This document shows positions 10,414-21,037 of a DNA stretch of 64,000 nt, piece by piece. Under the pieces are notes generated by a model. The model saw only the letters and a program-made list of their open reading frames with translations, was not told the DNA's origin and ran no database searches. The position numbers and the translations under genes were made by a program. Numbering within the stretch: the first letter of the stretch is position 1; every line of letters starts with the position of its first letter. The stretch is from Scilla litardierei (taxonomy: Eukaryota > Streptophyta > Magnoliopsida > Asparagales > Asparagaceae): the NCBI GenBank assembly GCA_030789695.1, contig JAULAV010003347.1:44589-108588 (forward strand), in the 5' to 3' direction.

Positions 10414-13400
10414 GTACTCAAGGAAAAGAAAAAGAAAAGGAGCATCAAATTTAAATTTAGCTCCAAAGGGAATTGGATACTCGATAGCGGGTGCTCCAAA
10501 CACATGACGGGTGACGCTCGTTTGCTCTCCGGAGTGGTTCCCATTGCGAATGGAAACCGCGTCGTATTTGGAGGCAACGAGAGCGGAACCATCATAGGTG
10601 TTGGTAAAGTCGGTAACCCTTCTAAACCATTAATTAGTGACGTTTATCTTGTTAGTGGTTTAAATCATAATCTTATTTCAATAAGTCAACTTTGTGACAA
10701 AGGTTACAAAGTTAGCTTTGCGAAAGGATTGTGTCACATTTTAAGAAAGGATAATGAAAAATTATTATTTTCCGGAACTCGTCGTAAAGACATCTATATT
10801 TTGGATCTTCCTAAGTCATATGAACAATGTCTCGTTGCCAACACAAGTGAACAACACTTATGGCATCGACGCTTTGGACATGTGAACTTTGGAACACTAT
10901 ATAAGCTTTCAAAATTGAATTCTATTAAAGGTTTTCCGAAGCTTGTTTTTGAAAAGAAAAGTTTTTGTGATTGTTGTCAACGCGGCAAGCTTCCTAAATC
11001 TTCATTTAAACCTAAGAAAAGCATCTCTACTAAACGGCCACTAGAGCTATTACATCTAGATTTATTTGGGCCAACTAGAGTAGCTTCCTTAGGAAATGCA
11101 AGGTATGGACTTGTCATCGTAGATGACTATTCAAGATTTACTTGGGTATTTTCATTGTGTAATAAAAATGAAGCTTTTGAAAACTTCACAATTTTTGTTA
11201 AGAAAGTACAAAATCTCTTAGGAACCACCATTGTCACTATTCGTAGTGATCATGGAGGTGAATTTGAGAATGAGTCTTTTGAGACATTTTGTGATGAAGT
11301 TGGTATTACTCACACCTTCTCTTTCCCTCGTGCACCTCCTCAAAATGGTGTAGTTGAGAGAAAGAATAGGACGCTAGTGGAGTGTGCTCGCACTATGCTT
11401 GATGATAGCCAACTTGGCCATCAATTTTGGGCGGAAGCGGTACACACCGCTTGCTATGTGTTTAATAGAATACTTTTGAGGCCCGGCACTAAACAAACTT
11501 GTTATGAATTGTTGTTTGGTAGGTTGCCTCAAGTTAAACATTTTCGTGTTTTTGGTTCGAAATGTTTTATTAAGAACACATATGGTAGTTTGGACAAATT
11601 CGATCCGAGATCCGATGAGGGGATTTTTGTTGGATATTCTACGCGTAGCAAAGCCTACTGGATATTCAACAAACGAACCTCAACGATCGAGGAATCGCTT
11701 CATGTCTCATTTAATGAAGGATTTGTTCCAACTAGAATTTCAAATGATAATGATTCTATGGATGTTTTATGTGATTCGTTTGAAAATTCTAAGTCTAATG
11801 ATTCTATTGATTCTATTGAGACTAACCCAACTAATGAAGTTGTTGAGAATGTTCCAAGTGATCAAGGTATTCCCAAACGGCTTCATTCGGTTCGTGACCA
11901 TCCCCATGAGCAAGTCATTGGCAATATCTATGATAGTGTCAAGACGAGATCCCAAGTTCACCGCTTCGCAAGTTGTGCCTTTGCCTCATCGATAGAGCCA
12001 AAGAATATTAATGAAGCATGCGAAGATAGCGCTTGGATCTTAGCCATGGAGGAGGAGCTCATTCAATTCGAGAGGAATGAAGTTTGGGAGCTTGTTCCAT
12101 TGCCATCGAAGAACCACACCGTCATAGGGACAAAGTGGATCTTCAAGAACAAAACCGACGAAAACCAAGTCGTCGTCCGGAACAAAGCTCGGTTAGTAGC
12201 TCAAGGCTATCGTCAAGAGGAAGGTATCGATTTCGAAGAATCTTTCGCTCCGGTAGCTAGATTAGAATCAATTAGATTACTTTTGTCTTTTGCATGCCAT
12301 AAGAATTTTAAATTATTTCAAATGGATGTTAAAAGTGCATTTTTAAACGGAGATGTCGTTGAGGAAGTTTACGTTTCTCAACCTCCGGGCTTCGTAAATG
12401 AAAAATTTCCAAATCACGTTTTTAAACTAAAGAAAGCTCTTTATGGTTTGAGATAAGCTCCTCGAGCTTGGTATGATCGCCTAAAGAATTTTCTTTTGGA
12501 TTTGAATTTTAAAATGGGCGAAGCCGATTCAACACTTTTTATTAAGCATGCGAATAATGATATTTTATTAGTTCAAATTTATGTTGATGATATCATTTTC
12601 GGTTCTACTAACTTCGCTCTTTGCGAAGAGTTTTCTAATGTGATGAAGGAACAATTTGAGATGAGCCACATGGGCGAACTAAAATATTTCTTAGGTCTCC
12701 AAATTCGCCAAATGAACGATGCAATCTTCATCCACCAAACGAAGTACACGGTGGAGTTGCTAAAGCGATTTGGAATGGAGAATGCCTCCGGGAAAAAGAC
12801 TCCAATGAGCACGACTACGCATCTTGACAAGGATACGGGCGGTAAGGATGTAGACATTCGTCTATATCGAGGTATGATAGGTAGTTTGCTTTATCTTATC
12901 GCAAGTAGGCCCGATATTATGTTTGCCGTATATATATGTGCTCGTTATCAGTTTCAACCTAAGGAGTCTCACTTAGTAGCGGTAAAGCGTATTTTTCGCT
13001 ATCTAAGTTACACATTAGATTTTGGATTACTTTATCCGAGATCTAGCACATATGAGTTAGTCTCATATAGTGACGCTGATTATGCGGGATGCAAATCCGA
13101 CAGGAAAAGTACTAGTGGCACTTGCCATTTTATAGGAAATTCTCTTGTCTCTTGGTTTTCCAAGAAGCAAAATTCCGTATCACTTTCAACCACCGAGGCG
13201 GAATATATTGCTGCCGGTGCCGCGTGTGCTCAAGTTCTTTGGATGAGACACACACTTAAAGACTTTGGTATAAATTGTGATACTTGCCCTATCATGGTTG
13301 ACAACCAAAGTGCAATATGTCTTTCCAAGAACCCGGTACATCATTCCCGTTCGAAACACATAGATGTCCGACACCACTTTTTAGATGATCATGTTGCTAA

Positions 13401-13530
13401 AAAGGACATCATTCTAGTGTACGTTGAAACCCAAAAGCAAATCGCCGATATTTTCACGAAACCCCTAAAGGAGGACTCTTTTGTGCGGTTGCGTCGAGAA
13501 TTGGGGATTATGGGTGAATCCGAGATATAG
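10414..13530 (+). pseudogene. pol: C2 pol: protease, integrase, reverse transcriptase, RNase H (one nonsense codon)
   Basis: The frame opens at 10414, right after an in-frame TAG at 10411-10413. The only interruption is TAA at 12454-12456 in the YGL-[KR]-x-APRAWYDRL motif, where family members have Gln. Protease: [11 protein letters not shown] (Asp at 10483). GAG-pre-integrase: HLWHRRFGH, with the zinc pair FCDCCQRGK. Integrase core: Asp in LDLFGP (11059) and in [10 protein letters not shown], Glu in [27 protein letters not shown], catalytic YVDDIIFGS near 12580. RNase H: YSDADYAGC, then SLSTTEAEYIA and DNQSAICL. All catalytic residues are present. A single C-to-T-type stop in an otherwise open frame suggests very recent inactivation, or a sequencing error. 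Confidence 0.93.
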
Positions 13531-14305
13531 GATTCATGTTTCATTCAATAATTTTGCATGCTATTATTTTTGGCAATATCTCATTCATGCTAGAATTATT
13601 GGATTTTTCGGGAATTTTATGTGATATCTTGATTTTTCGTTCGATTTGAGCGTAATCGTCAAATTTCTGTTTTTCGATGATTAATGGGGTAGTTTAGATG
13701 TTTATTGAGAGCTTTGAGATTTATCGTCCAAGCGTATTATGGAGAGAACTTGATTTTCAAGTTTTTGACTCTTTAGTCGGTTCATGTTCAGTGACCGACC
13801 GACTAGATTGAGATCTAGTCGGTCAGTACTTGAACGCAGACCGACTAAATCTTGTCAGTAATTCTTGGATTCAGCCACTGTTTGCAACTAGTCGGTTCAA
13901 GCTCATTGACCGACCGACTAGATCGTGATCTAGTCGGTCAGTGCTTGAACTGTGACCGACTAGTTGTGCCAGGGGCTGTTTGGTCATTTGAGAAATCGAC
14001 CGACTTAAACTCAGTTTAGTCGATCGATTTTCATTCTAATCGATCGAAATCTCTTCTCTCTCCGCTCAAAACCCCGACCTCCCTCGAAACCCTTCGACTT
14101 CCGATCGATCTCCGGCCATTTTCCGGCCTTCTCCGTCGATCTCCTCCGTCGGCCCCTCGTTCTAGGTGATCTCCTCTCCTCCTAGGGTTAGATTTCCTTT
14201 CCTAGAGCTAGGGCTTGCTCGGTTTCTAGGGTTCTTAGGGTTTATCTTTTTTTTTCGGCTAGGGCTTCTTCGTTTGATCTCCTTGTCCCGTGTCTTGCTT
14301 CGACT
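13531..14305 (+). promoter_or_regulatory. C2 spacer between pol and accessory ORF, with CCGACTAG palindromes
   Basis: Non-coding. Two full units of the LTR-type palindrome lie at 13770-13965 (GACCGACTAG...CTAGTCGGTC pairs at about 13793-13823 and 13909-13939), and a degenerate one lies to about 14045 (CGATCGA). A pyrimidine-rich leader with CTCCGTCGATCTCC-like repeats follows to the ATG at 14306. No good TATA box is seen. Repeats identical to those of the promoter region suggest an internal regulatory region for the accessory frame (inference). Confidence 0.65.
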
Positions 14306-16039
14306 ATGGCAAGAACACGCATTTCGATCACTCCCTCTAGCCCCTCTCCGATGACCGTTGATCCAATCTCTTCGGATCCCGAGCATCCAACCCCTCCGAA
14401 GCGTAGATCCAAGACCACCCATCCTTCGTCGTCTTCGCCTCCTCTCAAGAAGAAGAGGACGACGACCGCTCAACCTAGAGGTCAACCGAAACCCAAGCCC
14501 AAGCCTAAGCCAAAGGCCAAAATTCTTGCTTCTCAATCTTCGTTCCATACTCCTACCGATTCCGATACGGAGTATAACCCCGAGACCGAGACTCATAGGG
14601 AACCCACTCCTCCTATTCATCCCGAGTCTAGCACCCACCCTCGTACGTCTACCCGTAAGCCTAAGGGAAAGGGTCCGATGCCGGTGGGCGGTGTCGATAT
14701 TTCCTTATGTCGCGATGACCCTTTGTGTCTCGCGGCGTATAACCGTATCGAACATTGCCCGCTGCTTCTGGAGCATTTCGTCCAGTTTAGCGACTTCATA
14801 GGGTTAGCTGATCTTCTGTCGTCGTCGGGTCTTCTCGATTACCTTCGATATGACCCGAAGGCGAATCCTCACCCCTACCCTAGATTAGTGAAGCTTTTCT
14901 ATGCTAATAGGATCCGGGGTCAGTACGATCAGACCCACTCTGTTGAGACGACCGTTTTGGGGACTCCTATAGTCCTCACTGCGGAAATCTTAGGAGAGAT
15001 TTTGGGTATCTCTTCGTCTGGCCTTCTTCCTTCTGATATCTCGGTAGATGATATTTCTTCTCTTGATCAGACCATCCTTTCAGAGATTTTCCATCAGATT
15101 CCTCCTGCCATGATTGGCGTGCCATCTAAATCTTTCAAGCCTAATGCATGGGTCCTAAATCTGATTCTGAAGTCGTGCTTGCTTCCCAAGTACGGCTCCT
15201 CATCTTTACCATCCCAGCCATTTTTGAAGCTTATCTATGCGATCTTCATGGGGAGCTCGATTAATTGGGCTCGAATTATACTCGATAAGATTGACTCTTT
15301 CGAGTGTATTCGAAAGTCCAATAAATCGGCTCATATCCCATTTCCTTGCATGTTGACCCTCGTGTTTCGTCATTTTCGTGTCACATTGCCTCGTGACGAT
15401 GAGCGTCCCCTTGGTCCTCCCCTGAATGCGACGGCCGTCAAGAAATCTCTTGCGGCGCTTCGTCACGTTCAGAGGACGACACCTTCAGCATCTGTCCCTG
15501 CCTCTGCCAGTGCCTCTGCTACTCCAGTTGCCACCCTTGATGATGTCCTACGGATACTTCGTCGTCACGAGTCCCGCTTGGCTCGTACCGAGGAGGTAGT
15601 CTGCCGTATGGCTCGTCGGATGGGTGTTGAGCTTCCTCCTTCCGTGTCTGAGGATGAGGAGTTTGATGAGATGGCTGAGGAGGACATTGAGGAGCTCTGT
15701 CGTGCTTCGACTCGTGCCCCCGAGGGCACTTCTGCTGGTACTGCTGCTGCTGGTACTTCCACTTCTGCTCCTGGAGTTGCCACCTCTTCCGGTGTTCCAG
15801 AGCCATCTGCTGCAGCTCTTCAGCCTTCTGAGCCTGCTGCTGACCCAGTTTCCGAGCCTGCTCATGTATCTGCTGCTGCTGCTTCTGTCGAGACTCATGC
15901 TGCTTTTGAGCCTGTTGCTGAGATCTCGACTCCTGCCCTGACGATTCCATCTGTTGAGACACCTCTTCTCCCTGCAGAGCCTGAGTCCACTCCGTCGACT
16001 GGACCCACGGACGCTGCAGATCCAGCCTCCTCCTCGTGA
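14306..16039 (+). CDS. C2 accessory ORF (Sirevirus extra ORF, putative plant transposon protein type)
   Basis: 577 codons, no internal stop. The first 110 residues are Ser/Pro/Lys-rich with nuclear-signal-like basic clusters (PPKRRSK and LKKKR near residues 30-52) and a Lys-Pro repeat. A globular core (about 130-365) has the motifs YPRLVKLFYAN, LGEILGISSSGLL and IYAIFMGSSINWARIILDKI. These are shared with the accessory ORF of C1, so the two are homologous. A short predicted coiled coil (about 410-445) and a long Ala/Ser/Pro/Glu tail follow. Extra ORFs at this position in Sireviruses have been called envelope-like, but I see neither a signal peptide nor a membrane-spanning segment. Function unknown; a nuclear role is my inference. 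Confidence 0.85.
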   Translation: MARTRISITPSSPSPMTVDPISSDPEHPTPPKRRSKTTHPSSSSPPLKKKRTTTAQPRGQPKPKPKPKPKAKILASQSSFHTPTDSDTEYNPETETHREPTPPIHPESSTHPRTSTRKPKGKGPMPVGGVDISLCRDDPLCLAAYNRIEHCPLLLEHFVQFSDFIGLADLLSSSGLLDYLRYDPKANPHPYPRLVKLFYANRIRGQYDQTHSVETTVLGTPIVLTAEILGEILGISSSGLLPSDISVDDISSLDQTILSEIFHQIPPAMIGVPSKSFKPNAWVLNLILKSCLLPKYGSSSLPSQPFLKLIYAIFMGSSINWARIILDKIDSFECIRKSNKSAHIPFPCMLTLVFRHFRVTLPRDDERPLGPPLNATAVKKSLAALRHVQRTTPSASVPASASASATPVATLDDVLRILRRHESRLARTEEVVCRMARRMGVELPPSVSEDEEFDEMAEEDIEELCRASTRAPEGTSAGTAAAGTSTSAPGVATSSGVPEPSAAALQPSEPAADPVSEPAHVSAAAASVETHAAFEPVAEISTPALTIPSVETPLLPAEPESTPSTGPTDAADPASSS

Positions 16040-16977
16040 TCGTTGTTCCGAGGACTCTCCATATACGCTTTGGATGATATATTCTAGTGAGAGTGTCTTG
16101 GGTTAGGATGGGTTGAGAGTTGCTTTGATGTATTTTTTTTGTGCTTTCTGGTTGTCGGTGTTGGATTTTGATGATGATGATGATGTATTTCTTTTTGATG
16201 ATATGTAGCGCTTGATATGATGTATCTCATATATTCGATGTGATATTTTTTGGATGTACTCATGTTGTCTATATATATATATATATGTTCATCATCGTTC
16301 ACTTTATCTTTTATTCGTCGTGCAAATTTTAATATTCGTTGAATATATTTGAAATGTGATATCGAATCGACGCATAAAAAAATTGGTTAAATGGATTTAA
16401 ATTCTGTAATTTTATAGAATTGTTTTCCATGCACAAAATTAACCAAGAATATTGAATATTGAAGAGTATGTTTCTTTATTCAAGAAATGAATAATGATTT
16501 GGTGTTTTTGATGATTTTGATTTTTTTTTGATAATGGAAAATTTGGCACACCTTGTTTTGATTTCCACAATTTTTCCCTTGGTGTCAAGTTGGTCCATTG
16601 CCTTTGTCTATGACTCCCGATGTTGGATTTTACATTTCCTAATTGTTGTCGTTGTATGCCCCCCATTTTTGGGATAATGCCAAAGGGGGAGAGATAATGA
16701 TAATAAATAGCGCAAATGAAAATTTAATTCAATTTCCAAGAATCTAGTTTGATATGCTAGATTCAGGGGGAGTTAAGATACATATAAGGATTTTCAAAAT
16801 CCGATATTTCAAAAATCAATTCACTTTATTTATCTTACTCGTCTGCTTGATGCAATTCATTTATATTCATTTTGGAATTAACGTGTCATCAATGCAGGGG
16901 GAGTAAGTATTTTACATTTGAATTATTATCTTTGATTATTATTTATGTTGGTTTGTCATCACCAAAAAGGGGGAGAA
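16040..16977 (+). other. C2 3' non-coding region with repeated purine tracts and polypurine tract
   Basis: AT-rich and non-coding, with a short (TA)n run near 16271. GGGGGAG tracts occur at about 16686, 16766 and 16898, and AAAAAGGGGGAGAA abuts the 3' LTR (16964-16977). Multiple purine tracts upstream of the 3' LTR are an established Sirevirus feature; the last one would prime plus-strand synthesis. Confidence 0.85.
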
Positions 16978-18720
16978 TGTTGAATATTGGACTCCCCGGA
17001 TTTGGTTTTGGATGATGAGCAAACATAAATACTTCATGAACTAACAATTTGTGAGCGAAGTATTGGAGATCGTCGCCAATTTCACGAGAATATTCAAAGC
17101 GACATCTCAACACTTCCAAAAGCTCGTTTTCATGCCTAAAGCTTCGTTGAAGCTCTTGCGACGCTTTGGAAGTAATGAAGATTCAATCGAAGCTCTCAAA
17201 GACCGTTTATTAAGGTTTTATTTATAGTCTTTTAGTTTCGATTGATAGAATGTTAAGCCTTGAGTATATCTTACGTTTCTATCTTCATTACGCTCATTTC
17301 GTAGCTCTAGGATTCTTGCACAAGGTCACTCTAACTTCCTCGAAGCGTCGCGCTTCGATTCGGACTTTGTTGTGCATGTTAGTTGGTACAAGAACAAGTA
17401 CTGACCGACTAGATGGTGATCTAGTCGGTCGGCCACTGTTCTTGGACCGACTAGTTTCTGTCAGTTAATTCTTAGCTCTTTACTGTTTACAGTTAGTCGG
17501 TCTATGTTGACTCACCGACCGACTAGTTTGTGAACTAGTCGGTCAGTGATGCTTCTTTGACCGACTAGTTGAGACTGACTGTTCACTCTAAAATTCTCCT
17601 AAGCTACTGTTTACCGTTAGTCGGTCTAAGAACGTTTGATGACCGACTAGTTGACAATCTAGTCGGTCAACTTTTGTTCTTGGACCGACTAAGTCAACTT
17701 GCCTTCAGACTATGTTGTTTTGCCTCTTAGTCGGTCTACGTTCATTGGATGACCGACTAGTTGTGAAACTAGTCGGTCAGACAGTGTTCTTGGACCGACT
17801 AGTTTTCTAGGTCTGAAATTCTATCTCCTCTCAGATCTGCTCTTAGTCGGTCCATGCTTTGTGACTGACCGACTAGTTGATGAACTAGTCGGTCAGTGAG
17901 TGTTCTTTGACCGACTAGATCTCACAGATTTCTTTCCGTTGGAGATTGAACTAACTTGTTTTTATGGGTCCCTATAAATACGAACCTAGGTCATTTCTAT
18001 CTTCAACAGAGCTGCCATTAAGAGATTCATTGAGTTCTAAAGAGATAGCTATTCTCCCTCAAATCTAAAGCTCTCTTCCTCACAAGAAACCCATTCTCTC
18101 TCATTTCTAGATCTAGAGAGAAGTTTGTTCTTGGTGAGCTCTTCAAGCTATTGCTTGATTCAAGTTTCCAAATCTTCCCTAGGCACCCATTGCTGCTCAT
18201 TTCCTTGGTGCTAGGGTTTGGTAACTTCATCTTCCTCAAATCCTTCATTCCACCTTTTGGGTAAGAAAAACTCAAGGTATAGGATTTTGTGGTAAGAGTA
18301 TTTATTTCATATTAAACTCTTTTATATTGCTTATTGGCTCTCTCGGTTGTGAGAGAAGTTTGTGATCTCGGGTTGTGGGATTCACTTTGCCATTGCATGT
18401 ATGATTTGATCTTGTGAAGGTTTTTCACAAGATATTCATAGTGGAAATCTTGAGTTAGGGTTTCTAACTCAAGTATCCGGAGGGGATCCGGGTGGTTGGG
18501 ACGTAGGATCACCGGGAACAAGTCAGTGAGACTTGGGTGGATCCGAACCCATTAACTTCATTTGTTAGCATTGTTAATTTCATTGTTGTCATTCAATTTA
18601 AGCTTCCGCAAATTGACTTGGTAGTTGTGTGCAATTTAATTTGGAATAATACGCCTTATTATTTTAAAGTACTATTCACCCCCCCTCTAGTACTTGTGCA
18701 GTAGCTGGTAGGGCATTACA
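16978..18720 (+). repeat. C2 3' LTR
   Basis: 1743 bp, same length as the 5' LTR, and carrying the same palindromic array (about 17402-17921), TATA box (17973-17980) and hairpin (18667-18695). About seven substitutions by eye, clustered in the last 800 bp. Confidence 0.96.
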
Positions 18721-19612
18721 AGTTTTCCCCTATAAATAGAGCTTAATTCTTTTGTGAAAAATACAAGATTGAAAAATCAAAATTCGTAAAAGCTCTCGTG
18801 AATCAAAGCTCTCTAAATTTTCTCTCTAGCCAATTTTAATTTCAGTTTTTGATCTTGCAATATTTTCCCAATTCTTTTGAAGATCATATTATTATTTTAT
18901 TGGCTAAATTGTTTTTCAAAATCCTCACTATTATTTCTCTTTAATTTTATTTGAAGGATTTTTTGAAAAAGCTCTAGATCACAAAGAACTTATCTCGTAT
19001 CTTTGTGTGATCTAGACTATCATTCTATTAAGCCACTACACAATTGTCTATCTTTTGATTGGCTATAGAATCGGGTGTATTTTTCAATCTCTATCATTTA
19101 TTGTAGAGTATTGAACAAATCTCTCATTGTGTTAATTGTTGGAACACTAGACAAGTCTAGTTGTTGCCAGTTGGAAAGTCCTCGGTTTGTGAGGCAAGGG
19201 TAAACCTTAGACAAGTCTAGGTGTTGCGTTCGGAAATCCTGGTCAAGGCTAGGTCGTTGGAAATCCTAACAAGTGAAGTTAGGTGCTTGTATTTGCCAAG
19301 GCAGATAGTGGAAATCTCGTACCGGATTGGTCGGGGACTGGACGTACCCGGGTTGCGGGGAACCAGGATAAAATCCTTTTGTTTGCGCTTGTTTATCTGT
19401 GTTTGATTATCTTTTCATTCATATCTTCTATTTACAGCAAAGATCAATTTTATCTATATACGCTGAAATTCATATTTATAATCTTATTTGTCCTAACATA
19501 TTCTCTGGGAGTCGACTACTGCTCATAAGGAGTCGACTACCTGCTGTGAAATTTCGCTGTGCATTTTTAATTATATTGTTGATTAAGAACCAAGCGTAGA
19601 TCACTCTACTTG
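18721..19612 (+). repeat. C1 5' LTR, segment 2 (core promoter and R region)
   Basis: Continues the C1 LTR after the C2 insertion and matches 32161-33053. It has TATAAATA at 18731-18738 (32170-32177 in the 3' LTR) and a paired GGAGTCGACTACT/GGAGTCGACTACC motif near 19507-19540. It ends with ACTTG (19608-19612), the target duplication of element B. Confidence 0.93.
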
Positions 19613-21037
19613 TGTAACGACCACTTTTCGTGGTGCGTTGTTCGTGCACGTGCTTTTGGCCGTGCACGTGTTTATTTTAGACTTTATTTGATTGTGAACA
19701 CTTTTGTGTGATATGCCGTTGTGAACGTCTCTGAGAGTATTAACTAGTGGCACTAATTTGGAACGACGTTTCTCGAGTCGTTTTCCCATAATTTAAACTT
19801 ACTCGATGAGACGTGACAATTCTCACTCTTGACGGGAGACGTTTCTATTTTTAGTTTCGTCGTCCGACGTCGAAACTGAGATCCGTCTTCTTAGTTAGCT
19901 CACATTCGTCGCCACGATCACCACGATATTTATTTTATAATTTTTGGAGTTTATTTGACCACTTTTATAATTTTTACAAGTTTTATATTATTTTTAATAA
20001 TTAATTTATAAATTATTTTCGGCCAAATAAAATTTATTTGAGTTTTAAACGTTTTAAAGAATTTTTGAGCCAATTTCTAGCTCATTTGGACCAGGTCAAA
20101 CCCTTGGATGAGTTGGAGTAGTTGGATTTCAAATTTTAAATCTTTTTAAACTTCTAATCCTATTAGATTTAGCCCTAGACCAAGTCAACCCATCTACACT
20201 ATATAAACAACCCCTAGGAAGACCTATTTTCGCAAGAAATTAGCCCTAGCATCTTCCAAACTTGAAATTGGACGTTGCGACGATTCGTCGCAACGTTGCG
20301 ACGTTCAGCTGCCGCACGACCGAGGAAAACACCGCCGTTCCCCCGCTCTGACCGGTCGCCCCGCCCGCACCCTAGCCGCTCCGCACCGCTGCTGTCGCCC
20401 CGCTCCGTTCCATCGACCTGACCGATCGCTTGGCCCGCATCCGCCTTGTCGCCCCGCTCCGCACAGCGCTCCGCTTGTCGCCCCGCTCCGCACCCCGCAC
20501 GACCGACAGATCCCCTCGCTCCCGCCCGCTGTGACCGCTCCGCATCCGCCTTGCTGACATGTGCCCCTTGCTCTTTTGGGTGTCACATGTTAGACCCTGA
20601 GCCAGAGACAGTTACTGAGGACGAGGTGTTTGCTGACGCTGAGCCCGAGCCTACGTTCGTCGAGGAGTTCGAGGACACCGAAGACCAGTCTTAGAGACTG
20701 ATTTTACTTGCTTTTGCTTTAGGTTGCTGTTAGTTGTCGGTGCTTGCACCTTTTCTTTGTTTTCGTACTTTGTACTTTTGTTGGCCATGTTGATCCTCTT
20801 TTAGACTCTTTTATTTTAGCCTGGTGGCTTTTTCTGCGATGTTGAGATTTATTATTATGGATATTCTGAGATGTTCTTTTGTCTCTTTTCGTTATTATTA
20901 TCTTTGCTTCGTTTCGCGTTGCAAGGACCTGCAGTTTAAAGTGATTGACGCTTATCGGACTTGCGGCTTTGTAGCTTCAAGTCTGAGCGGACCTTCTCAC
21001 GCTTCGCCTCCACATTTTTGGGAAGCGGGGCGTGATA
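19613..21037 (+). repeat. Element B 5' LTR (internally deleted)
   Basis: Corresponds to 24585-25507 joined to about 26923-27408. Near 20537 a short CTCCGCATCCGCC stretch lies at the deletion point. TATA box TATATAAA at 20200-20207. A 10 bp perfect CpG-rich hairpin (20274-20294) lies about 70 bp downstream of the TATA box. A GC-rich segment of CCGCTCCGCAC-like repeats follows. A 35-residue acidic frame is at 20587-20694. Confidence 0.92.

Larger units (their letters stand above)
6347..18720 (+). mobile_element. Element C2: nearly intact, young Sirevirus-type Ty1/copia element
   Basis: The two LTRs are exactly equal in length (1743 bp each: 6347-8089 and 16978-18720) and differ at only about seven positions by eye. 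The flanks AATTT (6342-6346) and AGTTT (18721-18725) are the target duplication with one change. The internal order is iMet-type primer site, gag, pol with protease-integrase-RT-RNase H, spacer with palindromes, accessory ORF, repeated purine tracts and polypurine tract. Only one nonsense codon was found in pol. It inserted into the 5' LTR of C1, about 10 bp upstream of that LTR's TATA box. Confidence 0.95.

Noticed and set aside
11504..11995. Plus-strand frame of 163 codons within C2 pol
   Set aside because: Alternative frame inside integrase-RT coding sequence.
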